This document shows positions 53,784-63,009 of a stretch of 64,000 bases of DNA, one piece after another; positions within the stretch are counted from its first letter, which is position 1, and each line of letters starts with the position of its first letter. The translations under genes and the position numbers were made by a program. Source of the stretch: G963667675 sp965249215. GTDB lineage: Bacteria; Chloroflexota; Dehalococcoidia; Lucifugimonadales; UBA3495. The notes beneath the pieces are model-generated. The model saw only the letters and a list, made by a program, of their open reading frames with translations, was not told the DNA's origin and did no database searches. The stretch covers positions 806,001 through 870,000 of the forward strand of contig CBDFLN010000002.1 in NCBI GenBank assembly GCA_965249215.1. The letters are read 5' to 3'.

Positions 53784-54526
53784 CGTGAACCGTCCTGCGG
53801 GCCGGGAGGGACAGTAGCTGTTGAAGGTGAGTCCGGCTTCAGCCCATTGGAGGTATGCGCCTGCACGGCTAAGAGCACATCCTTAAAGTCGGTGAAAGGA
53901 TGGAACGGTATGTCCCGCCGCGAGCATTCCCTGGCCAGAATGCGGTGAGCAAACAACACGTCCGCCCGGTCAGCCGCCTCGAAGTCCGACATCCCATCGC
54001 CTGCATAGAAGATGCAGTGACCCCGTTCCCGGAACCGGTCCACGACCAACCCCTTGGAAATTCCTTGCCTCTCCCGGCCCGGCCGGGCATGGCGGTATTC
54101 GAACTGGATGCCCTGCGGAGTGAACTCGGTGTTGACTGCGAACACCGGCACTTCATAGAAGCCTTCCTTTTCCAACAAGGCTTCTATGTAAAAGTCCAAG
54201 CCAAGACTCACGATGGCCATGGGAAAGTCATTAGACCGGCAATACGACCAGAGCTCGCCGAAATAGGGCCGCAACGACGCGTTGTTCTTTACATAATCCT
54301 GCATCGTGGCGCGGTCGGCCTGGATGTTGCGAAAAACGATTTCCTGGTACTCTTTGAGCGTCAGGTCCCGGGACATCAGCCGCTCCCGGACGTCCTGCCA
54401 GGTGGGGTCGCCGAAACGCTTCAGCAGCAGTTCGGCAACGTTTTGTTCCGCCGCGGTGTCGTCGAAGTCCACCAGCACCGCGGGGGGCAGGCTACCGTTC
54501 CCGCAATTCTTGCCGGTAGTCTTCAT
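53780..54526 (-). CDS. HAD-family phosphatase (MtnX/SerB-like)
   Basis: HAD hydrolase of 248 residues. Motif I DFDDTAAEQN (nucleophile D20, acid D22), motif III SKGLVVDRF and motif IV AGDGMSDFEAA. Length and helical cap fit MtnX- or phosphoserine-phosphatase-like enzymes. Its start overlaps purE by 35 bases and its stop overlaps purB, so it is co-translated with purine genes. The substrate is unknown, but a nucleotide-related phosphate is possible. Confidence 0.85.
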   Translation of the reverse strand: MKTTGKNCGNGSLPPAVLVDFDDTAAEQNVAELLLKRFGDPTWQDVRERLMSRDLTLKEYQEIVFRNIQADRATMQDYVKNNASLRPYFGELWSYCRSNDFPMAIVSLGLDFYIEALLEKEGFYEVPVFAVNTEFTPQGIQFEYRHARPGRERQGISKGLVVDRFRERGHCIFYAGDGMSDFEAADRADVLFAHRILARECSRRDIPFHPFTDFKDVLLAVQAHTSNGLKPDSPSTATVPPGPQDGSR

Positions 54527-54950
54527 ACGCCTGCCTGATTTCGTCGTATTTGAGGCCCAGGATTTCCGCCGCCAGGTAGGCCGCGTTGCGGGCCCCCCAA
54601 TTGCCGATGGCCACGCAGGCCACGGGAATTCCGGGCGGCATTTGGACCGTACTCAACAAAGAGTCAATCCCATTAAGCTCGCTGGATGCCAGCGGGATTC
54701 CGATGACCGGTAGCGTCGTCCAGGCTGCCAGCGTTCCGCCCAACGCCGCTGAACCGCCGGCGGCCGCAATGAACACCTCTATCCCCCGTTCCCGGGCTGA
54801 CAGAGCGTACTCCCGGACCCGCTCTGGGGTGCGGTGCGCCGACAGGGCCCGTACTTCGTAGTCGATTTTCATCTGTTCCAGGGTTTTGATGGTGTCCTGC
54901 ACCAACGGTTCATCCGTGGCGCTCCCCATTACCAAACCGACTAAGGGCAT
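54492..54950 (-). CDS. purE: N5-carboxyaminoimidazole ribonucleotide mutase
   Basis: PurE of 152 residues, acting in de novo purine synthesis. The N-terminal MGSATDEP replaces the common MGSxSDW, and the catalytic SAHRTPERV and AAGGSAALGG regions are present. No purK is adjacent; the class (PurK-dependent or not) cannot be decided. First enzyme gene of the PurE-HAD-PurB cluster. Confidence 0.95.
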   Translation of the reverse strand: MPLVGLVMGSATDEPLVQDTIKTLEQMKIDYEVRALSAHRTPERVREYALSARERGIEVFIAAAGGSAALGGTLAAWTTLPVIGIPLASSELNGIDSLLSTVQMPPGIPVACVAIGNWGARNAAYLAAEILGLKYDEIRQAYEDYRQELRER

Positions 54951-54977
54951 TGACCTTACCTCCTCTGTAATTAGGGC

Positions 54978-55457
54978 CTACAGTTCCAACTCGTCTCGAA
55001 TCGCCTCCAACAACGCCCGCTCCAGGGCCTCCCGCTCGGGGCGGACCTCGACCCCGTTGACGAGAATGGAAGCGCCATCTTCCGCCAAGACCAGTTCAAC
55101 CTCAATTCCCCGGTCTCCCAATTCCTCCCATGACAGCGAGTGGGTGATTCCGTCGTACTGGCCCTCATCGTCTTCATCTAGCAAGTCCAACGCATCCAGA
55201 CCGTCACCCTCTTCGTCCCCGGCGTCCTCGTCCGGTTCCCAGGAAACGAATCTCTCTGGCTCACCCCGGCCGTCCAACAGGCTGTTGTTGATGTCCGACA
55301 ACAAAGCCCCGATTCCCAGCGAGTCCGCCAGGCCCTTCAGTTCCCGGCGGTCTTGGCTCAATTTTTCCTCAGCCTCCGCCGCCTCTTTTTGCCGCTTGGC
55401 GCGCACTGGCGCCAGCTCCTGCTTTAAGGCGGACAGTGATTCCCGCCACTGCATCAT
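54978..55457 (-). CDS. Acidic coiled-coil hypothetical protein
   Basis: 159 residues: an N-terminal coiled coil (about 1-50, ALKQELAPVRAKRQKEAAEA), an acidic middle (DEDAGDEEGDGLDALDLLDE) and a globular C-terminus with strands (VELVLAEDGASILVNGVEV). It precedes purE by 27 bases on the same strand and may be in the same transcript. I do not recognise the family. Confidence 0.65.
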   Translation of the reverse strand: MMQWRESLSALKQELAPVRAKRQKEAAEAEEKLSQDRRELKGLADSLGIGALLSDINNSLLDGRGEPERFVSWEPDEDAGDEEGDGLDALDLLDEDDEGQYDGITHSLSWEELGDRGIEVELVLAEDGASILVNGVEVRPEREALERALLEAIRDELEL

Positions 55458-55833
55458 CCGACCTCCCGCCGGTTGGGCTGCACAATGTTCGGATAGACTT
55501 CGGCAACAGCGCGGAAACTAGACGGGCAACCCCGTAACGGCACGGCGTTAAACCCTTCCAGCACTCCGGCGCAGCCAACACCCACGGCTATTCTTCTCCG
55601 GGGCATCATCCCCAAGCTAAAATCCCCAATGCCTGCCGGTGCCGCAGCCTCGAGACGGAGCCGGCTCGCAGGCCGCGGTGTCCCACGTGGGGCTTCCGGC
55701 TGGCTTAACGACGCTGCCATCTCCGCAGTTTAGTCCCGGAAGCGGCAGCGCAGCGATATTGTATCGCACATCGGGAAATCCGGGGAGTATATGCCGGCAT
55801 CGGCGGCAACTTGCGCCCCGCCGATACAGGCCG
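55458..55833. other. Intergenic region downstream of guaA, nothing recognised
   Basis: About 376 bases between guaA and the coiled-coil gene, both on the minus strand. It is G+C-rich with inverted segments but I could not assign an RNA fold, riboswitch or gene. It must hold the promoter of the purE cluster unless that is read from guaA. Confidence 0.5.
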
Positions 55834-57444
55834 CTATTCCCACTCGATGGTCCCAGGAGGCTTGCTGGTGATGTCGTAGACCACCCGGTTGACACCGGAA
55901 ACCTCGTTCACTATCCGGTTGGAGATTCGGGCCAGCACCTCGTAGGGGAGTCTCACCCAGTCCGCCGTCATGGCGTCGTCGCTGGTCACCGCACGGACGG
56001 CGCACACGTTGCCGTAGGTCCTATAGTCCCCCATCACGCCGACAGTCTTGCTGTCGCTGAGCACGGCAAAGCTCTGCCAAAGCTGGTCGTACAGGTTGGC
56101 CCCCTTGATTTCATCGATGACGATCCAGTCGCAGCGCCTCAGCATGTCCAGCCGCTCTTCGGTTACCTCGCCGATCACCCGGATTGCAAGTCCAGGGCCG
56201 GGAAAGGGTTGACGATGCACCATTTCGGGCGGCAGTCCCAGTTCCATGCCGACTTCCCTGACTTCGTCTTTGAACAAGTAGCGCAAAGGCTCCACCAGCT
56301 TTAGTTTCATGTGCTGCGGCAACCCGCCCACGTTGTGGTGGGTCTTGATGCGCGCCGAGGCCCGATTGTCCGACGCGGCGCTTTCTATCACGTCGGAATA
56401 CAGCGTTCCCTGGGCCAGGAAGTCCGGCTTACCCAGGTCCGAGGCAACGTCCTCGAACACCCGGATGAACTCCTCTCCGATGGCCTTACGCTTCATCTCC
56501 GGGTCGGTGACACCGGCAAGCTGCTCCAAGAACCTGTTGGACGCGTCGGTGTACACCAGGTTCAACCCCAGGTTGCGGTTAAACGTGGCCTGCACCCGCT
56601 CCGCCTCTTCCAACCGTAAAAGTCCGTTGTTCACGAAAATGCAAGTCAGTTGGTCGCCAATTGCCTTATGCAGCAACACGGCCGTCACTGCCGAGTCCAC
56701 TCCCCCCGAAAGGGCGCATATCACCCGTCCATCGCCCACCTGCTTGCGGACGCGGTTGATGGAGTCGTTTACAAAGTTGCCGGGCGTCCACGAGCCGGTG
56801 CAGGAGCATACCCGGAACAGGAAGTTCTCCAGGACGGTCTGGCCCAGGGGCGTGTGGCGCACCTCCGGGTGGAACTGCAGCCCGAATATTTTCTCGCCGT
56901 CGCCTATTGCCGCCACCGGCGAATTCTCGGTGTATGCCAACGACGTGAAACCGTGGGGAAGCTGCTCCACGCGGTCGCCGTGACTCATCCATACTGGCAG
57001 CGATGGCGGCAACCCCTGGAAAATCGGGGCCTCGGCGGTCTCTTGGTGCAGGATTGCCGACCCGAATTCCTGTTTGAGCCCCGGCACTACCTTGCCCCCC
57101 AGTTGATGCACAAGGGCCTGCATCCCGTAGCAGATGCCCAGAACGGGCAACCCCTTCTCGAACACCCAGCCCGGAGCCAGAGGCGCGCCGGGCTCATAGA
57201 CGCTGGACGGGCCTCCTGATAGGATCACCCCACGGGGGTTCATGCGTTCCACCGACTCCCATGAGGCCGACGCCGGTACTATCTCGGCATAGACCTTTAG
57301 CTCCCTCACTCGACGGGCGATCAGGTGGCTGTACTGAGAGCCGAAGTCTACTACGGCTATTCCTTCGTTGACGGTCTGCGGGCCGTCGGCTGCTTCCGAG
57401 CCTAGACCTTCCAGGCTCTTGGCGATCTCTAAGTACGCCGACAC
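55834..57444 (-). CDS. guaA: GMP synthase (glutamine-hydrolysing)
   Basis: 536 residues converting XMP to GMP. The amidotransferase has VILSGGPSSVYE and LGICYGMQALVHQ with the nucleophilic Cys, and HPEVRHTPLG. The ATP-pyrophosphatase loop is CALSGGVDSAVTA. The C-terminal dimer domain ends in DITSKPPGTIEWE, the standard GuaA terminus. About 28 residues precede the usual N-terminus, so a later start (near IAVVDFGSQYS) is possible. Confidence 0.97.
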   Translation of the reverse strand: MSAYLEIAKSLEGLGSEAADGPQTVNEGIAVVDFGSQYSHLIARRVRELKVYAEIVPASASWESVERMNPRGVILSGGPSSVYEPGAPLAPGWVFEKGLPVLGICYGMQALVHQLGGKVVPGLKQEFGSAILHQETAEAPIFQGLPPSLPVWMSHGDRVEQLPHGFTSLAYTENSPVAAIGDGEKIFGLQFHPEVRHTPLGQTVLENFLFRVCSCTGSWTPGNFVNDSINRVRKQVGDGRVICALSGGVDSAVTAVLLHKAIGDQLTCIFVNNGLLRLEEAERVQATFNRNLGLNLVYTDASNRFLEQLAGVTDPEMKRKAIGEEFIRVFEDVASDLGKPDFLAQGTLYSDVIESAASDNRASARIKTHHNVGGLPQHMKLKLVEPLRYLFKDEVREVGMELGLPPEMVHRQPFPGPGLAIRVIGEVTEERLDMLRRCDWIVIDEIKGANLYDQLWQSFAVLSDSKTVGVMGDYRTYGNVCAVRAVTSDDAMTADWVRLPYEVLARISNRIVNEVSGVNRVVYDITSKPPGTIEWE

Positions 57445-57669
57445 CTCCAGGTCGTCGCTGGTGGCAACACGTCGTCCTTGGTTTAGCTTTTCTTCTGGCG
57501 TGGCAGACCTCCCTGCAACCGCAGCATCCCGGCGTCGGTGGGGTTTGGGGTATTATAGCCGTGATGCCCCGGGGAGTATACCGTTGTTCCAACCTCGCCT
57601 GCGTCTCCCGGGCGGGCCTGCTGTGTTATACTCGGCTACGAGGACTAGGCGTGGAGACGCCGGAGCCGG

Positions 57670-58296
57670 ATGCCAGAAATCGTTCCCGTCACCGACGGCC
57701 GGGCCGACCAAGACATAGAACAAGCGGTAAGGTTCCTGAAAGCCGGCGGTGTGGTCGTGTTCCCCACCGACACCCTATACGGCCTGGGAGCGGACGTGTT
57801 CTCCGTGCCGGCATTGGAACGGCTCTTCACTATCAAGGGGCGGCCCGCAGCCTTGGCCCTCCCGGTGTTGGTGAACTCTACGGAGCAGGCCCAGATGGTG
57901 GCTCGATTCACCGGCATTGGCAGCCGGTTAGCCCAGCGGTTCTGGCCCGGCCCGTTGAGTTTGGTGCTGCCCAAGTCGGACCGTCTCCCCGGGTTGGTCA
58001 CCGGCGGAAGGGACACCGTGGCGGTGCGGATGCCGGACCACGCAGTTCCTTTGGCTATAACCCAAAAGCTGCGCGGACCCGTAACCGGCACCAGCGCCAA
58101 CCTCAGTGGAGGGCCCGACCTGCACTCGCTGGACGCGCTACAGGCCCAATTGGGCAGCTGCGTAGATTACATAACGCACACCGGGCCGCCTCCCCGGGGA
58201 ACGGCTTCCACCGTGATCGACGTTACCGGGGATTGCCCGCGACTGATACGGGAGGGGGCGATAAGCCAGGAAAGCATCTTGGCCGCTCTGGAATAA
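57670..58296 (+). CDS. Threonylcarbamoyl-AMP synthase (Sua5/YrdC family)
   Basis: Protein of 208 residues that makes threonylcarbamoyl-AMP for the t6A modification of tRNA. FPTDTLYGLGADVFS, the KGR motif (FTIKGRPAALALPVLV) and TGTSANLSGG are diagnostic. It has the YrdC core and a short C-terminal part but no full Sua5 domain. It is divergent from guaA. Confidence 0.95.
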   Translation: MPEIVPVTDGRADQDIEQAVRFLKAGGVVVFPTDTLYGLGADVFSVPALERLFTIKGRPAALALPVLVNSTEQAQMVARFTGIGSRLAQRFWPGPLSLVLPKSDRLPGLVTGGRDTVAVRMPDHAVPLAITQKLRGPVTGTSANLSGGPDLHSLDALQAQLGSCVDYITHTGPPPRGTASTVIDVTGDCPRLIREGAISQESILAALE

Positions 58297-58298
58297 AG

Positions 58299-58475
58299 AT
58301 GGCCAAACGCCCCAACTGGTACAGTCAACACCCTTCCGCTTGCACCTGCGTAGAGTGCGACCAACGCCGCCGCGCAGGAAAATCGCGCAACCCCCTCCGT
58401 GCAGGCCCTGGGTGTTCTACGTTGTTGGTCGGCGCGCTGATAGCGCTGGTGGTCGCCGTTAGCGGTGTTTACTAA
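58299..58475 (+). CDS. Small CxC-x2-C membrane protein
   Basis: 58 residues: MAKRPNWYSQHPSACTCVEC and a basic stretch, then a helix (CSTLLVGALIALVVAVSGVY). HPSACTCVECDQRR is a compact Cys motif that could bind a metal and recurs in proteins of this phylum in my experience. ATG 58299 lies 2 bases after the tsaC-like gene stop (58296), so it is probably co-translated. No function proposed. Confidence 0.55.
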   Translation: MAKRPNWYSQHPSACTCVECDQRRRAGKSRNPLRAGPGCSTLLVGALIALVVAVSGVY

Positions 58476-58561
58476 CCTTGGCGGCAATCAGCGACAATGT
58501 CTAGATGTCTAGCGTCAAGACCGACATTTAACAAGATCAAAAAGGAGTCAACTGACCCACC

Positions 58562-59575
58562 GTGTTTGCCGACCACGAGGCCTACAGAAAGGCCCTGGAT
58601 GAAGAACTAAGGGACGTTTTCTCGTCCCGCCAGGGGTTCCTCTACGACGTGCTGCGCTACCACCTGGGCTGGACCGACGAGCAGGGGAACTCGCAAGAGA
58701 ACCTGGCCCCTATACATTTCCCCAGCATCCTGGCCTTGGCCTCGTGCCACGCGCTGTCCGGTGACTTCCGTCCCGCTCTGCCCGCTGCCGCCGGCGTCGA
58801 GTTGGTCTACAACTTCACCTTGGTGCACGGCGACGTTCAGTCGGGCCGGCCCGATGGGGGAGACCGCCCCAGCATCTGGTGGGTGTGGGGCCCGGCCCAG
58901 GCCATCAACGCCGGCGACGGCCTCCACGCTTTGGGCCGTACCACCACCATGCGGCTGGCCCAACGGGGCCTTCCCCCTCGGCAGGTGCTGCAGGCCGTCC
59001 AGTCCCTGGACAGGGCTTGCCTGGTCCTGTGCGAGGGGCAGTATATGGACCTGGAGTTTCAAGACCGTCTGTTGGTCACCGCCGACGACTATTTGGACAT
59101 GGTCCGCCGCAAGACCGGCGCCCTGACCGGATGCTCGGCAGAATCGGGTGCGCTGGCCGCGGCGGCCGGCCGGGACGCCTGCGCCAGGTTTCGAGACCTT
59201 GGCGCCAATCTGGGCATGGCCTGGCAGATAAGCCGGGACATCCAAGACCTTTGGGGGCGTCAAGGCGACGGCATGACCGCCGGCAACGTGCTGCAAAAGA
59301 AGAAGAGCCTGCCCCTCATCCGTGCTTTAGCGACCGCTCCACTGGCGGCCAAGCGAGAGTTGGGCAACATCTACATGAAGCGGGTCCTCGAACCGCACGA
59401 CGCTGCCCGCTTGGTGGACCTCTTGGACCAGACCGACTCCCGACAGTTCGCCAATGGCAAAGCCGAGGAGTTGGTAGACCAAGCCCTGGAAAGCATCGAT
59501 GAGGCGGGACTGGACGCACAGGGTGAGGGCATCCTGCGTAACCTGGGGCAATTGGCCCTGGAGGGAGCATTGTGA
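58562..59575 (+). CDS. Polyprenyl synthetase-like protein with degenerate motifs
   Basis: 337 residues of the trans-isoprenyl diphosphate synthase fold. The first Asp-rich motif, usually DDxxD, reads HGDVQ (LVHGDVQSGRPDGGDRPSIW), and the second reads SRDIQDLWG instead of RDDxxD. Loss of these Mg2+ ligands makes prenyl transfer doubtful; it could be inactive or a partner subunit. The GTG start at 58562 is about 15 bases from AAGGAG, farther than usual. The next gene is pgk after 39 bases. Confidence 0.75.
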   Translation: MFADHEAYRKALDEELRDVFSSRQGFLYDVLRYHLGWTDEQGNSQENLAPIHFPSILALASCHALSGDFRPALPAAAGVELVYNFTLVHGDVQSGRPDGGDRPSIWWVWGPAQAINAGDGLHALGRTTTMRLAQRGLPPRQVLQAVQSLDRACLVLCEGQYMDLEFQDRLLVTADDYLDMVRRKTGALTGCSAESGALAAAAGRDACARFRDLGANLGMAWQISRDIQDLWGRQGDGMTAGNVLQKKKSLPLIRALATAPLAAKRELGNIYMKRVLEPHDAARLVDLLDQTDSRQFANGKAEELVDQALESIDEAGLDAQGEGILRNLGQLALEGAL

Positions 59576-59614
59576 ACCCAGGCAGCGCGAGCGCCTGAAT
59601 GGCGAAGGGCGCCC

Positions 59615-60832
59615 ATGGCTAAGCGGCCTCTCTCCGGTCTGGACGTTGATGGCAAGAGGGTCCTGGTCAGGGCCGACTTCAACGTTCCCATCGAACTTGG
59701 CGTTGAAGGAATAGCCGCCTACGACCAACGGCTGAGAGCAACTCTACCCACCATCCGCTACTTGATCGAGAGAAACTGCCGGATAATCCTCTGCTCCCAC
59801 CTTGGACGACCCGGCGGCAACGTCATCGAGTCCCTCAGGTTGGCCCCCGTGGGCGAGCGGTTGGCAGAATTATTGGGTCGGCCGGTCCGCAACCTTTCCG
59901 TGCGCAGCCTTTCAAATTGTATCGGCCCGGACGTGCAAGCCGCCGTAGCCTCTATGGACCCCAACGAGCTGCTGTTGTTGGAAAACCTCCGATTCCATCC
60001 TGAGGAAGAGCAGAACGACCCCGCCTTTGCCAACGCGCTTGCTTCCCTGGCCGACTGCTTTGTCATGGACGCTTTCGGCGCGGCCCACCGTTCCCACGCG
60101 TCTACCGCCGGCGTTTCCGGCCTGCTCCCGTCGGCAATGGGGTTGCTGGTCCAGAAAGAAGTAGAAGCTCTTGGGCAAGCCTTGGCCGTCAGGGCTGGAG
60201 GAGTTCCCCTTGCCGCCCTTATGGGAGGAGCCAAGGTCAGTGATAAAATCCAAGTACTGGAAAATTTGCTGGACAAGCTGGACCACCTGTTCATCGGCGG
60301 CGGCATGGCGGTCACTTTCCTCCACGCCGTTGGATATCCAACCGGGGCATCTTCCTTGGAACACGACAAACTGGGATTCGCCGGAGAAATCCTGGACCGC
60401 GCCAAGCAGAGCGGCGCTCAAGTCCACTTGCCGTCTGACGTAGTGATTGCCGACGCGTTCGACTCGGAGCCGGCTGAGGTCAAATCAGTTTCTGTCGACA
60501 AAGTCCCGGACGGTTGGTTCATAATGGACATAGGAGATTCGACGGCCAGCCGGTTCTCACAGGTCTTGGGGACCTGCAAGACCGTCATCTGGAACGGGCC
60601 GATGGGAGTGTTCGAAATGCCCAGGTTTCAACGGGGCACCCGCACCATAGCCGAGGCCGTCGCCGGACTGAGCAACGCCGTAACGGTTGTCGGCGGCGGC
60701 TCCACAGCAGACGCCGTCGAAAAGTTGGGCCTTTACGAGAGTATGACCCACGTCTCCACCGGAGGCGGAGCTTCCCTGGAGCTCCTGGAAGGCAAGGAGT
60801 TGCCCGGTATAGCAGCCTTGCCCGATGCGTGA
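59615..60832 (+). CDS. pgk: Phosphoglycerate kinase
   Basis: 405 residues, glycolytic/gluconeogenic ATP-forming step. RADFNVPIE, HLGRPGG, LLENLRFHPEEEQNDP, GGAKVSDKIQVLENLL, WNGPMGVFE and GGGSTADAV are all present. ATG 59615 is internal to a co-directional run with apgM and tpiA, a glycolytic cluster. Confidence 0.97.
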   Translation: MAKRPLSGLDVDGKRVLVRADFNVPIELGVEGIAAYDQRLRATLPTIRYLIERNCRIILCSHLGRPGGNVIESLRLAPVGERLAELLGRPVRNLSVRSLSNCIGPDVQAAVASMDPNELLLLENLRFHPEEEQNDPAFANALASLADCFVMDAFGAAHRSHASTAGVSGLLPSAMGLLVQKEVEALGQALAVRAGGVPLAALMGGAKVSDKIQVLENLLDKLDHLFIGGGMAVTFLHAVGYPTGASSLEHDKLGFAGEILDRAKQSGAQVHLPSDVVIADAFDSEPAEVKSVSVDKVPDGWFIMDIGDSTASRFSQVLGTCKTVIWNGPMGVFEMPRFQRGTRTIAEAVAGLSNAVTVVGGGSTADAVEKLGLYESMTHVSTGGGASLELLEGKELPGIAALPDA

Positions 60833-60898
60833 AGAAATGGCGCCGGTTCATGCCTGCCAGGGCCTGCGCCGGCCAAGTTATTCGACGAAGGACAAGTC

Positions 60899-62104
60899 AT
60901 GATCGACCTGGAAGTGTTACGGGACTCCTACACCTCGACCCCATCCAAGATTGTCATGCTGGTGGTCGACGGTCTGGGCGGCCTCCCGCATCCTGACACC
61001 GGCAAGTCGGAGCTGGAACACGCCGACACTCCCAATCTGGACGCATTGGCCAGGGAAAGCGCCTGCGGCCTCACCACCCCCGTTCTACCCGGCGTCACTC
61101 CGGGCAGCGGGCCTGGCCACCTGGCCCTCTTCGGCTACGATCCCCTCAAGCACATGATCGGCCGCGGGGCACTGGAGGCATTGGGTATAGACGTAGACTT
61201 GAGGGAGGGGGACGTGGCCGCCAGGGGCAATTTCTGCACCGTTGACGCCCAGGGAGCGTTGCTCGACCGCAGGGCCGGGCGCATAGCCACCGAGCTGAGC
61301 GCACCCCTGTGCACGCGTCTGGACCGCATAGAAATCGAAGCCGTGGACTTGGACGTTTATCCCGTGCAAGACTACCGCTTCGTATTGCGCCTCCGTGGAG
61401 ACGGCCTGTCCGAGGCCCTGTCTGAGACCGATCCACAAAGGTTGGAAGCGCCCCCTTTGCCCGTCAAACCCCTGGAACCCCAGGCACAGCGTACTGCCGA
61501 CGTAGTCAACGAATTCGTGGCCCAAGCGCGGGTGCTCCTGGCGGAGGAGGAGCCGGCAAACATGGTCCTGCTCCGGGGCTTTGCCCAATTGCCCAGCCTG
61601 CCGCCCATGGGTGAGGTATACGGTCTTGACCCCGCGGCCATCGCCGCCTACCCCATGTACCGGGGCCTGGCCACCGTGGCGGGCATGAAGATCATTCCCA
61701 CCGGCCGCACCTTCGCCGACGAGGTGGAGACGCTGCGGCAATGCTTCGCCAGCCACGACTTCTTTTTCATTCACTACAAGCCCGCCGATGCCGCCGGGGA
61801 AGACGGCGACTTTGACGCCAAGGTCAAGAGCTTGGAGGCCCTCGACCCCTTCATTCCCCAAATCCGGGACTTGGGGCCCGACGTGCTGATGGTTGCCGGA
61901 GACCACTCGACGCCGGCGATTATGGCCGGCCACAGCTGGCATCCCGTCCCCTTTATGCTTCACTCCCGCTGGACCACAGGAGAGGGCATTTCCGCATTCA
62001 ACGAAAAAGCATGCGCCCAGGGCTCCGTAGGCCGCATACCGGCCACCCAGATAATGCTGCTGGCCCTTGCCCACGCCGGCAAGCTCACCAAGTTCGGCCC
62101 GTAA
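60899..62104 (+). CDS. apgM: 2,3-bisphosphoglycerate-independent phosphoglycerate mutase, archaeal type
   Basis: Alkaline-phosphatase-superfamily mutase of 401 residues (ApgM), distinct from GpmI. VMLVVDGLGGLP with the metal Asp, TPGSGPGHLALFGYDP with the catalytic Ser, and VAGDHSTPAIMAGHSWHPVPFM are diagnostic. ATG 60899 follows GAAGGA. It interconverts 3- and 2-phosphoglycerate between pgk and tpiA. The archaeal type occurs in several deep bacterial phyla. Confidence 0.95.
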   Translation: MIDLEVLRDSYTSTPSKIVMLVVDGLGGLPHPDTGKSELEHADTPNLDALARESACGLTTPVLPGVTPGSGPGHLALFGYDPLKHMIGRGALEALGIDVDLREGDVAARGNFCTVDAQGALLDRRAGRIATELSAPLCTRLDRIEIEAVDLDVYPVQDYRFVLRLRGDGLSEALSETDPQRLEAPPLPVKPLEPQAQRTADVVNEFVAQARVLLAEEEPANMVLLRGFAQLPSLPPMGEVYGLDPAAIAAYPMYRGLATVAGMKIIPTGRTFADEVETLRQCFASHDFFFIHYKPADAAGEDGDFDAKVKSLEALDPFIPQIRDLGPDVLMVAGDHSTPAIMAGHSWHPVPFMLHSRWTTGEGISAFNEKACAQGSVGRIPATQIMLLALAHAGKLTKFGP

Positions 62105-62230
62105 TCCTGGGAGCAGCGACGTAACCAATATGGTTAGAAATACTCGGTCCCGGCCCAACCCTGAGGCCATCTCGGATACAGTCACGGCCCCTGAGGACCT
62201 TCCCGTATTCCACCGGCTGAGGAACGACCC

Positions 62231-62989
62231 GTGCCAAAGCCCCTGATTGCCGGCAACTGGAAGATGAACACCGATCTGGCCGAGGCCGAGGCCCTCGCTG
62301 CCGGTATTCGTGAGGCTGCAGACGCCATTTCCGGCGTCGAAATCCTGCTTTGCCCCCCCTTTATCTCCTTGGCCGCGGTAGGGGATGCAGTAATGGGCTC
62401 GTCGATCAAACTTGGCGCCCAGAACATGCATCACCAGCCGTCCGGAGCCTTTACCGGCGAAATCGCCCCAACCATGCTGCAGGGGCTGTGCGACTACGTC
62501 ATCCTGGGCCATTCGGAAAGACGCCAACTCTTCGGCGAAGACGACGACTTGATTAACCGCAAAGTCCACGCCGCCTTCCAGCACGGCCTGAGGCCCATCC
62601 TCTGTGTCGGAGAGTCCCTGGACCAGCGGGAGACGGGCCAAGCCGGGACGGTAGTAAGCCAACAGTTGCGCGCCGGGCTGGCCGGCATACTTGACATAAC
62701 CGGTCTGGTGGTCGCCTACGAGCCGGTCTGGGCCATAGGGACTGGTCGGGCCGCGACGCCGGAGGTCGCCGCCGAAATGATGGGCCAGATAATCTCAGGT
62801 ACTTTGAGGTCGTTACACCCCGAGGCCGCCGGCAAGACCCCCCTGCTCTATGGAGGAAGCGTAAACCCCGACAACATCGCGGGGTTCGCCGCACTGGACA
62901 GCGTTCACGGCGCCCTGGTGGGCGGCGCCAGCCTCCAGGCCGACCAGTTCGTCGAGATCGCCAGGCTGACTGCGGAAGCCAAGAAATAA
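62231..62989 (+). CDS. tpiA: Triosephosphate isomerase
   Basis: 252 residues, DHAP to glyceraldehyde-3-phosphate. LIAGNWKMNTDL, GHSERRQLFGE with the catalytic His, AYEPVWAIGTG with the catalytic Glu, and LLYGGSVNPDN. GTG 62231 is the start. Complete and of normal length. Confidence 0.97.
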   Translation: MPKPLIAGNWKMNTDLAEAEALAAGIREAADAISGVEILLCPPFISLAAVGDAVMGSSIKLGAQNMHHQPSGAFTGEIAPTMLQGLCDYVILGHSERRQLFGEDDDLINRKVHAAFQHGLRPILCVGESLDQRETGQAGTVVSQQLRAGLAGILDITGLVVAYEPVWAIGTGRAATPEVAAEMMGQIISGTLRSLHPEAAGKTPLLYGGSVNPDNIAGFAALDSVHGALVGGASLQADQFVEIARLTAEAKK

Positions 62990-63009
62990 AAGGGTCCCAG
63001 CCACAGCCT

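Noticed and set aside
55458..55833. SRP RNA or purine riboswitch in the spacer beside guaA
   Set aside because: The conserved SRP loop sequences and the riboswitch core could not be found.
61085..62662. 525-codon open frame on the minus strand
   Set aside because: Antisense to apgM and tpiA, both unmistakable genes.
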